A stretch of 64,000 nucleotides of DNA, taken from positions 1 to 64,000 of the forward strand of contig JAEWAU010000044.1 in assembly GCA_023391535.1 (NCBI GenBank), written 5' to 3'. The notes beneath the pieces were generated by a model. It was not told the origin of the DNA. It saw only the letters and a program-made list of their open reading frames with translations, and did not search any database. This document shows positions 8,328 through 17,081 of the stretch, one piece after another. Origin of the DNA: Bacillota bacterium. GTDB taxonomy: Bacteria > Bacillota > Clostridia > Oscillospirales > Ethanoligenentaceae. Made by a program: the position numbers and the translations under genes. Position 1 is the stretch's first letter; each line of letters begins with the position of its first letter.

Positions 8328-8869
8328 AAAAAACCGTTGTGGTTTATCAGTCCCGGTACGGGGCGACGAAGCGGTATGCGGAATGGATTGCGCGGGCGCT
8401 TTCGTGCGACCTGTTCGAGCGTGCCGAAGTTAAGCCGGAAGACCTCGCCGCGTACGAAACGGTGGTGTACGGCGGCGGGCTTTACGCGGGCGGCGTAGCC
8501 GGCATGAGCCTGATTACGCGCAGCCCCGAAGCGTTTTCAGGGAAAAATCTGGTGCTGTTCACCTGCGGGCTGGCCGACCCGGAAGACCCCGAAAACGTGC
8601 GGCGCATCCGGGAAGGCGTGGAGTGGGCGCTGCCCGAGCCGCTGCGAGGCCGGGCGCAGCTGTTCCATCTGCGCGGGGCCATGGATTACGCAAAACTGGG
8701 CGCCGTGCACCGCATGATGATGGCGATGGTCCACCGCGCGGTGAAATCGCGGAGCAAAAACGGGGCGGACGCCGAAGCGCGCGCGATGCTGGATACGTAC
8801 GGGAAAGCAGTGGATTTTATTGACTTTAGAACCGCGGAGCCGCTGGCGGATTTTGTCCGCGGGCTGTAA
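8324..8869 (+). CDS. Flavodoxin-domain protein (HemG/flavodoxin-like)
   Basis: A 181-aa single-domain flavoprotein. The N-terminal YQSRYGATKRYAEWIA is the FMN-phosphate loop, and VVYGGGLYAGG and LFTCGLADPED fit the later flavin-contact loops of the flavodoxin_5/HemG group. Known members serve as protoporphyrinogen oxidase or as general electron carriers; no heme genes are nearby, so substrate is unknown. Start and stop overlap with prmC as ATGA, with GAGGAGGG upstream. Confidence 0.85.
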   Translation: MKKTVVVYQSRYGATKRYAEWIARALSCDLFERAEVKPEDLAAYETVVYGGGLYAGGVAGMSLITRSPEAFSGKNLVLFTCGLADPEDPENVRRIREGVEWALPEPLRGRAQLFHLRGAMDYAKLGAVHRMMMAMVHRAVKSRSKNGADAEARAMLDTYGKAVDFIDFRTAEPLADFVRGL

Positions 8870-8909
8870 AGGCGCGAAACGCCGCGCCGAACCGGGCTGC
8901 GGCGCAGCA

Positions 8910-8946
8910 AAAACCGGCCGGGAAGAAATTCCCCGGCCGGTTTTTT
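8910..8946 (+). terminator. Rho-independent terminator after the flavodoxin gene
   Basis: AAACCGGCCGGG and CCCCGGCCGG form a long stem followed by TTTTTT. It ends the prmC-flavodoxin unit about 50 bp before the convergent M23 gene. Confidence 0.9.
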
Positions 8947-8997
8947 ATGCGGAAGCGTCTGGCGCGGAGCTGTTCCGCCTTTGCACCGAATCGTGCG

Positions 8998-10164
8998 TTA
9001 AAGATACTTTGTGGGGTTGACGGCCTGGCCGTTTATGTAGACGCCGAAGTGCAGATGCGGGCCGGTGGAGTACCCCTCCGAGCCGACGTACGCCACCACC
9101 TGCCCTTTTGCAACCTGCGCGCCGTTTGCCGCCGCGCGGCCGCTGCAGTGGCCGTAGAAGGTGATCATGCCGTTTCCGTGCAGGATGAAGAGGTAGTTGG
9201 AGCCGTACACGGCCTGCATGTTGTTGGCCGCGAGGCCCGGAATATCGTATTTTACCACGCCGGAATCCGCCGCGCGGATGGGAGTGCCGAGCCCCGCGCC
9301 GATATCGATGCCGTCGTGGAAATCGCCCGCGGCGCCGGTGTAGGGGTTGGTGCGCCAGCCGAACGGGCAGGTGATAGGCCCGCTGACGGGCCAGATGAGC
9401 ACGCCCGTGCCGTGCGCGCCCGCCGCGCTCGCGGCGGCCAGCGCCTTGCGCATCTGCTCGCGCACGGCGGCCTCCGTCTGCTCCATCTGCTTGTTCTGCG
9501 CCGCCAGCGAGGCCTGCTGCCCCTTCAGCTGCGCGTAAAGCGACGTCCTCTGGGACGACTGCCGGTTCAGCTCGGCCTGCTTTGACTCGTACGTCCCCTG
9601 CGAAGCCTTGAGGCTGGATTGCTGGGCGGAGAGCGCCGCGCGCTGGGAAACGACGGCGCTTTTTTCGCTTTTGAGCCGCGCGATGAGGTCGGTGTCGTGC
9701 TGCTGGATCAGCGTGATGATCTCGTAGCGCGCGAGGAACTGCGCGGGAGTTTTGGAGGAGAGCAGAAGCTCCAGATAGGAAACGCGCCCCGTTTCGAACA
9801 TCGCCGTGACGCGTTCCTTATAGAGCTTCGTATCCGCGTCGATGTTCTCCTGCGTATCCGCAATCTTTCGGTCCGTTGCGGAAATCTGCTGCGCGCAGTC
9901 CGCGGCCTGCGCGTTGAGCTGCCCGATCTGCTGGGCGAGGATGCCGTTCGCCTGCTCCAGAACGGCGATCTGCTGCTTCACCTGCGTCTGGCTTGCCTTG
10001 TTGCCGGCAATCTGGCTCTGCAGGGCTTTCTGCTGCTTCTGCGCCTGCTCAAGCTGCTTTTGCAGGTCGCTGTAGCTTGCGGCGGCGCGCGCGGGCAGCG
10101 GAATGAGCAGCGCGGCCATCAGCAGCGCGAGGGCGGCGGCGCGGATTCTGCGTGTGTCGATCAT
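8998..10164 (-). CDS. M23 metallopeptidase with coiled-coil (EnvC/NlpD-like)
   Basis: A 388-aa secreted peptidoglycan hydrolase or hydrolase activator. The signal peptide (about 1-27) ends near PARAAA. A long Gln/Ala/Lys coiled coil (about 30-250) carries a LytM/M23 domain (about 265-388) with the zinc ligands in HDGID and HLHF. Both ligands are intact, so it may be an active endopeptidase rather than a degenerate activator. The ATG at 10164 is set by a GGAGG site 11 nt upstream and the clean signal peptide. It is the last gene of a minus-strand block after the transglutaminase gene. Confidence 0.92.
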   Translation of the reverse strand: MIDTRRIRAAALALLMAALLIPLPARAAASYSDLQKQLEQAQKQQKALQSQIAGNKASQTQVKQQIAVLEQANGILAQQIGQLNAQAADCAQQISATDRKIADTQENIDADTKLYKERVTAMFETGRVSYLELLLSSKTPAQFLARYEIITLIQQHDTDLIARLKSEKSAVVSQRAALSAQQSSLKASQGTYESKQAELNRQSSQRTSLYAQLKGQQASLAAQNKQMEQTEAAVREQMRKALAAASAAGAHGTGVLIWPVSGPITCPFGWRTNPYTGAAGDFHDGIDIGAGLGTPIRAADSGVVKYDIPGLAANNMQAVYGSNYLFILHGNGMITFYGHCSGRAAANGAQVAKGQVVAYVGSEGYSTGPHLHFGVYINGQAVNPTKYL

Positions 10165-10304
10165 GGCGGGGAAAACCTCCTCACAGGAATATCCGGGTTC
10201 GGATAAAGGATTCAAGCGCTTTGCTTTGTGGGCTTCGGCGCGTTTGCTGTGCGGCCGGAATCCATATCGCCCGGCAAACGGCGGAATGCGGGGGAAGAGC
10301 GGCT

Positions 10305-12665
10305 TTACCAGAACGGATACCATAACACGTAGCGCGGCGTGCCCAAAGCCTTGCGGCAGCAGCCCGGGAAGGAGGCGCGAAACGTCCGCAGCGCCCGCAG
10401 CTCCTCCTCCGAAGGCGCGTGCCCGCCGAAACGGGCCGACTCGAAGATGCGCGTCAGCTCCTCGAAGGGGACGGGCGAAAAGTCGAGCTTCCCGCGCAGC
10501 GAGGCGGCGTATTCCCGCGGGGTCATGGGAAGTTCGCAGGCAAACCCCATGCGCCGCAGCGCGCCCGCGTAAAAGGCGTAGGCCCGCTGCGCGCGCGCAA
10601 GCGGCGGCAGCTTTTCGATGTGCCGCAGCAAAAGCGCCCGGCGCGCGGCCGCGCCTGAGTACAAAACGAGCAGCAGCGCGGCCAGAGAAGCCGCAGCGCC
10701 CGCGGCCCCGGCCGCCGCGGCGTTTTTACCGGCTTTGGGCGCCGCCGCGGGCGCGGAGGGGGACTTGGCGGGCGCGGAGGACGACGAACTGGAAGGGCTG
10801 CTTGAGGAGGACGAGGGTTTGCTGGAGGAGGAAGACGAAGCCGCGCCCTCGCCGGGGTACAGCGCCGCAGGAATAAAGCCCGAGGGGGTGGGGTCCGCCG
10901 TCAGGAAGCCGTAGCTTTCCGTATAGAACTCCACCCAGGCGTGGGCCTGCGCGTTGGTGATCTCGTACACGCCCTTGGCGTTTGCAACGGGCGAATAGTA
11001 GCCGGAGACATAGCGCGCCGGCACGCCCGCGCAGCGCAACAGCACCGTCATGGCCGAGGCGAAGTGCTCGCAGTAGCCCGCGCGCGACGAAAAGAGAAAA
11101 TAATCGACGAAATCCTGCCCGCTCGAGGGCTGTTTGGGGTTGAGCGTATAGGCGCAATTTTTGCCGAGCCACGCCTTGATAGCGTCCACTTTTTCAACGG
11201 CGGTGGAGCAGTTTTGGGTGATCTGCGCCGCCAGCGCGTAGGTGCGCTGCGTCACCGTGGAGCCCGGCTCCATATCCGCGCGCAGCAGCCCCTGCTCGTT
11301 TGCGGGCAAAGAATCCAGAATGGCCTGCTCCGCCTGCGTGGGGCCGCCGGAATACGTCTCGCCCGAGGAGGCGACCTCCTTTCCTCCGGCCCAGATATAG
11401 TAATCCGATATCGAGGAGGAATCGGTGCCGTCCGTTTTTTCGCCGAGAGGGTCCTCCAGGGCGGAGGAGCCCGCTTCCTCCGCTTTTTCGCGCTGCGCTT
11501 CCTCCTGCAATTGCTCCGCCTGGTTGAAATACCGAATAACGAGGTCGGTGCCGGAAGGCTGGGATGTCTGGAGCTTTAAGTCGGGGTAGTACCGAAAAAA
11601 GGAAAAGGACGCGTTGTAAGCGGAATTGGCGCTTTCGATCGTGAATGTGCCCTCCGGCACGAACACATAGCGCTGCGGAACCTTGAAAGTGATAGACATT
11701 GTTTTTGATTGATTGTAAAGGCTTTCGTTTGCGGTACTGAAATTCTGATTTACAAAGGCGTCGCTGAAACCGATAAAAGCGTGCGCATTCTGGTTGTTTG
11801 CTGTATCCCCCGAATCGATGGTTGTCCAGTTTTTTCCGGAATAGTTGTCGTAAATCCGCCCCTTGAGATGGAACGGCCCGCCCGCCGTTTGGACCTCCAG
11901 CACGAGCGTGCGGTCGAGCGTCAGAGGCCGGCCCAGAACGCCGGCGGGGTCCTCGTCGCCGAAGCCGCTTTTGGAGGGCAGCAGCGTCTGCCCCGCTTTC
12001 TGGAACATCCGCACCACGTTGAGCTCGGGCTTGTCCCCGAAAACGGCGTGGAGATAGGTGAACGCGCCCTGCGAGGCCACCGCCGCCGCGGCGCACAGGG
12101 CCACGGCCGCCAGTGTCAGCCCGCGCGGGGGCGGCTGGGGCAGCGACGAGCGGCGCAGAAACAGCGCGCCGCACGCCGTGCAGAACACCAGCAGCAGCGG
12201 GATGGAAACCTCGTAGCCCAGCAGCGGCGCCACCAGAACCAGCCCCGCGCCCACCGCGAAGGTGAAGGCCAGCGTAACACGGTTTTTGGCGGTGCAGAAC
12301 AGCACGAGCGCCAGAAAGCAGCCGAGCAGGGCCAGCGCCGGCAGGATGAGCCGCGGCTGCCGGGCGAGCCCGCCGCCCGCCTGGATATCCTGAACAAAAC
12401 GCAGCGGCGCGCCGGTTTTGAGCTGGAGCAGACCCAGAGCGGCGGCGGCAAGCCCGAACAGCGAAAGGCCGGCCAGGGTGAACGCGCGGTGGAGCGACAG
12501 GAGCAGCAGAGCCAGCGCCGCGGCGAGCGCCGCCCCGGGCAGGGCGCGCCAAAGCTGCGCGGGCGTGACGAAAAACGAGGCGAGATTGCACAGCCAGGCC
12601 AGAACGCCGGCCAGCAGCAGCAGATATTCCGCGCAGGCGGAGGCGAAACGCGATTGCTTTCCCAT
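10305..12665 (-). CDS. Membrane-bound transglutaminase-like protein
   Basis: A 786-aa membrane protein. Several N-terminal transmembrane helices (about 15-205) are followed by an extracellular domain with a transglutaminase/cysteine-protease core: the Cys is in SRAGYCEHFASAM, the His in NAQAHAWVEF, and the Asp follows at TADPTP. After it comes a Ser-rich linker, another membrane helix (about 665-685) and a cytoplasmic DUF4129-like tail. This is the third gene of a moxR-DUF58-transglutaminase operon, a very common bacterial module of unsettled function. ATG 12665 follows GGAG; ATG 12683 is an alternative. Confidence 0.9.
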   Translation of the reverse strand: MGKQSRFASACAEYLLLLAGVLAWLCNLASFFVTPAQLWRALPGAALAAALALLLLSLHRAFTLAGLSLFGLAAAALGLLQLKTGAPLRFVQDIQAGGGLARQPRLILPALALLGCFLALVLFCTAKNRVTLAFTFAVGAGLVLVAPLLGYEVSIPLLLVFCTACGALFLRRSSLPQPPPRGLTLAAVALCAAAAVASQGAFTYLHAVFGDKPELNVVRMFQKAGQTLLPSKSGFGDEDPAGVLGRPLTLDRTLVLEVQTAGGPFHLKGRIYDNYSGKNWTTIDSGDTANNQNAHAFIGFSDAFVNQNFSTANESLYNQSKTMSITFKVPQRYVFVPEGTFTIESANSAYNASFSFFRYYPDLKLQTSQPSGTDLVIRYFNQAEQLQEEAQREKAEEAGSSALEDPLGEKTDGTDSSSISDYYIWAGGKEVASSGETYSGGPTQAEQAILDSLPANEQGLLRADMEPGSTVTQRTYALAAQITQNCSTAVEKVDAIKAWLGKNCAYTLNPKQPSSGQDFVDYFLFSSRAGYCEHFASAMTVLLRCAGVPARYVSGYYSPVANAKGVYEITNAQAHAWVEFYTESYGFLTADPTPSGFIPAALYPGEGAASSSSSSKPSSSSSSPSSSSSSAPAKSPSAPAAAPKAGKNAAAAGAAGAAASLAALLLVLYSGAAARRALLLRHIEKLPPLARAQRAYAFYAGALRRMGFACELPMTPREYAASLRGKLDFSPVPFEELTRIFESARFGGHAPSEEELRALRTFRASFPGCCRKALGTPRYVLWYPFW

Positions 12666-12698
12666 ACACACTCCAAGAAACAAGGCCGGGCCGCGAAA

Positions 12699-13880
12699 TC
12701 AGCGGCGCGCGGCGGAGGGCCCCTCCGCCACGGCCACAAGATATTCCATATCGAGCCGTTCCAGAAAATCGAACAGGCTGTTTTCCCGCTCGCGCTTAAA
12801 ATCCTCGGGCACCACGTAGAGCAGCATCGGGCGCCCGCCCGCGTTTTTGATATCCAGCAGGCGGCACACCAGCTCCACGTCGGCGTTCGCCGTGCAAACC
12901 ATCACGGAGGCGGCGCCGGAAGGCAGCAGCTCCTCGATGCCGGCGTCGCCGGGGCCCGCGCGCAGCAGCAGATCCGCCGCCTCCAGCACATCCGCCGGGG
13001 AGGCGACCTCCTGCCGCGCCGGGCCGCCCGCGCCGGAGGCGAGGAGCACCGCGCGCCCGCCGCCCGCAACGCGGCTGCCCAGCGCCGAAACCGCCGTTTC
13101 CAGCAGCGTATCGTTCAGGCGCAGCCGCTGGGGCGCGGGCAGGTCGGGCAGCTTGAGATCCACGATCACCAGCGTGCCGGCCTCGTCGTCCTCATACAGG
13201 CGGGTCATGTAGCTCAGCGATTTGGCCGAGAGCTTCCAGTGGATGTTGTGCAGCGCGTCGCCCGGCTCGTAGCTGCGAACGCCGTCGTATTCGCCCTGCG
13301 CGCTGCGGCGCGGCGTACGGCCCGAGGGGGCGGGCATGGGCGATTCCTGCGCCGCCGCTCCCTCAATGGGCCGCAGGCGGGGCATGCAGGCGAGCTCCCG
13401 CCCCCCGCGCCGGCAGCGCGAAACGCGGAAAAGGCCCAGCAGGTCGCAGATTTTGACGGATTTGATCCGCACGTCGAACAGGCCCACATGCATCAGGCCG
13501 AGATCGAACGGGAGCCGCGCCTCGCTGCGCGGAGGCACGGCCACGGAGCGGGAAAGGGTGAGCGGCTTTTCCATATGCGGGCCCGTAACGCGCAATGCGA
13601 CACGGACGCGCGGCAGGGGCAGCCTGCCTTCGTTGCGCAAGGACACGGAGCAGCGGGCGCGCTGGCCATGCTCCACGCGCAGGCCCTGGGCTTCGCCCGC
13701 CTCGCCCGAGGGAGCGCCCACGGAAACCCGGCGCGCGGCGAGGCGCACATAGATCCAATCGAGAAGGGTGAGGCAAAGCAGAAAAAGCAGCGGCGTGTAC
13801 CCCAGCCTGTTGTTGAAATAAACGGCTGAGGCGACGGAGGCGGAAACGAGGACAACATAGATCGCTATGTTGAGCGGCAT
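12699..13880 (-). CDS. DUF58 domain protein
   Basis: A 393-aa protein with two N-terminal membrane helices (about 1-45), a beta-rich middle region, and the DUF58 signature REYDGVRSYEPGD-like segment (here GEYDGVRSYEPGDALHNIHWK) followed by a vWA-like C-terminal domain. DUF58 proteins are encoded beside MoxR ATPases and transglutaminase proteins, as here. The start lies 23 bp after the moxR stop, so the genes are co-transcribed. Confidence 0.9.
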   Translation of the reverse strand: MPLNIAIYVVLVSASVASAVYFNNRLGYTPLLFLLCLTLLDWIYVRLAARRVSVGAPSGEAGEAQGLRVEHGQRARCSVSLRNEGRLPLPRVRVALRVTGPHMEKPLTLSRSVAVPPRSEARLPFDLGLMHVGLFDVRIKSVKICDLLGLFRVSRCRRGGRELACMPRLRPIEGAAAQESPMPAPSGRTPRRSAQGEYDGVRSYEPGDALHNIHWKLSAKSLSYMTRLYEDDEAGTLVIVDLKLPDLPAPQRLRLNDTLLETAVSALGSRVAGGGRAVLLASGAGGPARQEVASPADVLEAADLLLRAGPGDAGIEELLPSGAASVMVCTANADVELVCRLLDIKNAGGRPMLLYVVPEDFKRERENSLFDFLERLDMEYLVAVAEGPSAARR

Positions 13881-13903
13881 CGGCTCGCCCCTTTCCGGAT
13901 GGT

Positions 13904-14863
13904 TCAGACCGGCTGTTTTTTGATGAGCGGCGCCCGCACGGAGCCGATCAGCCCGTGCAAAACCTCCTGCGCGGACCTGTGCGCCAGCTTTGCCGCCCGG
14001 CTTAAGATCAGCCGATGGGCGAGCGCGTAGGGCGCGAGGTATTTGACGTCGTCGGGCAGAACGTAATCGCGCCCGTAATAGAGGGCGCAGGCCTGGCTTA
14101 AGCGGTAGAGCGCGATGGAGCCGCGCGGGCTCGCCCCGAGCAGAATATCCGGGCTGCGGCGCGTGGCCGTCGTGAGCTCCACGATGTAGCGGCGCACGCT
14201 TTCGTCCACCGTTACGGCAGCGGCCGCCACGCGCGCGGCGAGGATATCCTGCGCGCAGGCCACGGGCGAAAGCGGAGCGGCCGCGCCCTCCGGGCCTACC
14301 GAAAGCACGCGCATCTCGTCCTCCGGTTCGGGGTAGCCGAGAGAGACGCGCACCGAAAAACGGTCGATCTCCGCCTCCGGGAGCGGATAGGTGCCCAGAT
14401 ATTCCACGGGGTTCTGCGTGGCGAGCACCATGAACGGCTGAGGGAGCGGGTAGGTGTGCAGGTCCACCGTCACCTGATTCTCCTCCATAATCTCTAGGAG
14501 GCTTGCCTGCGTTTTGGGCGAGGTGCGGTTGATCTCGTCGGCCAGCACGAAATTGCTCATCACGGCGCCGGGGCGGAACTCGAACTCGCCCGTTTTGGGG
14601 TTAAACAGCGAAAATCCCGTGACGTCGGAAGGCAGGATATCCGGCGTGAACTGGATGCGGCGGAACGTTCCGTCCACCGAGCGGGCCAGCGCCGAAACCA
14701 GGCTGGTTTTGCCCACGCCGGGCACGTCCTCAATGAGCACATGGCCTCCGCTCGCCATGGCGAAAACGATGATTTCCACCGCCTGCTGCTTGCCGATGAT
14801 GGCGCCGCCCACATTTTCGACGATGCGGGTCAGCACGGCCCGGGCCTGTTCCACTTCCTGCAT
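13904..14863 (-). CDS. MoxR-family AAA+ ATPase
   Basis: A 319-aa chaperone-like ATPase. Walker A is GVGKTS (about residue 47), Walker B is LADEINR, sensor 1 is ATQNP, and the lid domain has SPRG. MoxR proteins are thought to assemble or activate vWA-domain partners; the DUF58 protein downstream is the likely client. ATG 14863 follows GGAGGAG. The promoter with a palindromic operator lies 60-90 bp upstream. Confidence 0.94.
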   Translation of the reverse strand: MQEVEQARAVLTRIVENVGGAIIGKQQAVEIIVFAMASGGHVLIEDVPGVGKTSLVSALARSVDGTFRRIQFTPDILPSDVTGFSLFNPKTGEFEFRPGAVMSNFVLADEINRTSPKTQASLLEIMEENQVTVDLHTYPLPQPFMVLATQNPVEYLGTYPLPEAEIDRFSVRVSLGYPEPEDEMRVLSVGPEGAAAPLSPVACAQDILAARVAAAAVTVDESVRRYIVELTTATRRSPDILLGASPRGSIALYRLSQACALYYGRDYVLPDDVKYLAPYALAHRLILSRAAKLAHRSAQEVLHGLIGSVRAPLIKKQPV

Positions 14864-14917
14864 AATGCTCCTCCAAAATAAGCCGAAGAAAGCCGGCGTG
14901 CCGGCTCCAAACCCTAT

Positions 14918-14953
14918 CGTTTCCATTATAACGGAAACGGCAGGCCGATTCAA
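14918..14953 (-). promoter_or_regulatory. moxR operon promoter with overlapping operator dyad
   Basis: On the minus strand, TTGAAT (14953-14948), a 17-bp spacer and TATAAT (14930-14925) make a near-consensus promoter. The -10 box is the centre of a perfect dyad, CGTTTCC-N8-GGAAACG (14918-14939), which would place a repressor directly over the polymerase site. The binding protein is unknown. Confidence 0.8.
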
Positions 14954-15004
14954 GCGAAAGAACGGGAGGCGGAGGAATCAATTTGAATTTTTTGTGCAAA
15001 AAGG

Positions 15005-15042
15005 GAAAAAAGAGGGCGCGCCGAACCGGCTTCGGCGCGCCC
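15005..15042 (-). terminator. Rho-independent terminator after asnB
   Basis: A perfect 12-bp stem GGGCGCGCCGAA/TTCGGCGCGCCC with a 5-nt loop. On the minus strand it is followed by a T-rich tract. Confidence 0.9.
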
Positions 15043-15074
15043 GGTACAAACGGGGGGTGTTATTTTCCACGGGC

Positions 15075-16916
15075 TTACAGCTCGAGCCGCACGGAATAAG
15101 CGGCGAGCCAGTCGTTTACCTGCAGCAGGTAGGCGAGCAGCTGCGGGCCCGTCATGAGCTGGCCGAACCACGGGGCCTTGTAGGAGGAGCCGCGGCTTTC
15201 CACGATCTCGCGGATTTTTTCCTTGTTTACTACCTGCAAAAGCGGGGAATTGCCGTCTTTCAGCACGCCGTTCATGCGCGCGCACACAAGCTCGGTGTAC
15301 TGCGGATGGTGCGTTTTAGGGTAGGGGCTTTTTTTGCGCTCCACGATATCGCGGGGCAGCACGCCCTCCAGCGACTTGCGCAGCAGTCCCTTTTCGCGCC
15401 CGCCCGCGAACTTGATTTTCTGCGGCAGGTTGAAGGCGTACTGCACGAGGCGCTTATCGGCGAACGGCACGCGCACCTCCAGCGAATTGCTCATGGACAT
15501 GCGGTCCTTGCGGTTTAAGAGATTGACCATGAACCATTTGATGTTGAGGTAGAACAGCTCCCGCATGCGGAAATCGAGCTTTTCCTCGTTTTCGGGGTGT
15601 GGAACCTGCCGCAGCGTGGCCTGGTAATACTCCCGCGCCGTATCCGCGAGCGCGAGGTCGCCCAGAGCGGGACTTAAAATTTTCTGCCGCTCGGAAACGT
15701 AGAGCGACCACGGGAACGTATCGGCGAACATCATGGAGGGGTTGGTGTACCACGGGTACCCGCCCAGAATTTCATCCGCGCACTCACCCGAAAGCGCCAC
15801 CACGAAATTTTTACGGATTTCGCGGCAGAACAGGAGCAGCGAGGAATCCACGTCCGCCATGCCGGGGAGGTCCCGTGCGATTACGGCGTCCGAAAGGGCG
15901 TCCACAAGCTGCGGCTGGCCGAGCACCACCGTTTTGTGGTCGCTGCCGATCTCCCGCGCCATGTACTCGGCCCAGGGCTGGTCCGGCGTGGGCTGGAACA
16001 GCGATTTGGTGAAATATTTTTCGTTTTCCTCGTAATCGATGGAATAGGTGGTGAGCCGCCGGCCGGCGTTTTTAAATTCCAGCGCGGCCATGGCCGAGAT
16101 GGCCGAGGAATCCAGCCCGCCCGAAAGAAAGCAGCACAGCGGCACGTCGCCCACGAGCTGGCGCGTCACGGCGTCCGTGAGCAGGCCGAGAAGATGCTCC
16201 GCGGCCTCGTCCTCGGTTTCGCGGAAATCCTCCACCGTGGGCTTCCAGTATTCGCACACGGTAAGCCCCTCGGGCGTAAAATCGGCGCGGCAGGCGGGCG
16301 CGAGCTCCTTTACGTCCTTGTAGGTGCCGCTGCCCGGCGGCGTGGCCGGCCCCAGCGCGAAAATTTCGGCAAGGCCCTCGCGGTCCACCACCGGCTCCAC
16401 GAGCGGGTGCGCGAGCAGCGTTTTAAGCTCCGAGCCGAAGATCAGCGAGGTACCGCGCCGCGCGTAGAACAGGGGTTTTACGCCCAGCGGGTCGCGCGCG
16501 AGAAACAGGCGCCGCTCCGTTTCGTCGTACACGGCAAAGGCGAAAATGCCGTTAAGGCGCTCGACGCACGCGTCTTTCCAGCAGATGTAGGAGGCGAGCA
16601 GCACCTCGGTATCGGAATAGGAATCGAACACAAAGCCCCGGCCGGAAAGCTCGGCGCGCAGCTCCTCGGTGTTGTAGAGCTCGCCGTTGTATACAAGGAC
16701 GTACTCGCGCCCATCCACCGTTTTTTTCATGGGCTGCGCGCCGCCGGCCGGGTCCACCACGATCAGGCGCCGGTGCCCCAGCAGCGCGTGGCGCGAAAGG
16801 AAACGCCCCTCGGCGTCCGGCCCGCGCAGCGTAAGCGTGCGCACCATCGCGTCCAGAACGTCCTCCTCCTGGGAAAGGTCGCGCTCAAAATCCACCCAAC
16901 CGGCGATTCCGCACAT
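15075..16916 (-). CDS. asnB: Asparagine synthase (glutamine-hydrolysing)
   Basis: A 613-aa class II amidotransferase that makes asparagine from aspartate, ATP and glutamine. The nucleophile Cys2 (MCGIAGW) begins the glutaminase domain (about 1-200), which includes GHRRLIVVD and NGELYN. The synthetase domain has the PP-loop LSGGLDSS (about 250). Length is normal for the AsnB group. ATG 16916 is fixed by the Met-Cys start and a GGAGG site. It is followed by a strong terminator and stands alone between hydE and the moxR operon. Confidence 0.95.
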   Translation of the reverse strand: MCGIAGWVDFERDLSQEEDVLDAMVRTLTLRGPDAEGRFLSRHALLGHRRLIVVDPAGGAQPMKKTVDGREYVLVYNGELYNTEELRAELSGRGFVFDSYSDTEVLLASYICWKDACVERLNGIFAFAVYDETERRLFLARDPLGVKPLFYARRGTSLIFGSELKTLLAHPLVEPVVDREGLAEIFALGPATPPGSGTYKDVKELAPACRADFTPEGLTVCEYWKPTVEDFRETEDEAAEHLLGLLTDAVTRQLVGDVPLCCFLSGGLDSSAISAMAALEFKNAGRRLTTYSIDYEENEKYFTKSLFQPTPDQPWAEYMAREIGSDHKTVVLGQPQLVDALSDAVIARDLPGMADVDSSLLLFCREIRKNFVVALSGECADEILGGYPWYTNPSMMFADTFPWSLYVSERQKILSPALGDLALADTAREYYQATLRQVPHPENEEKLDFRMRELFYLNIKWFMVNLLNRKDRMSMSNSLEVRVPFADKRLVQYAFNLPQKIKFAGGREKGLLRKSLEGVLPRDIVERKKSPYPKTHHPQYTELVCARMNGVLKDGNSPLLQVVNKEKIREIVESRGSSYKAPWFGQLMTGPQLLAYLLQVNDWLAAYSVRLEL

Positions 16917-17081
16917 GAAAATACCTCCATTCGCTTCCGGCACCTCCGGCTCCGCCGGGAGACATCCGCATGCTGCCGCTTTGCAAAACGCAAAGGCAAA
17001 ACGCGGCCGCTCCCAGCCGGAAGTGGAATTGTTCCAGCCTATGCGGCGAAGGCGCGGGGGGTTCGCACGGCGGCGTTTCGG

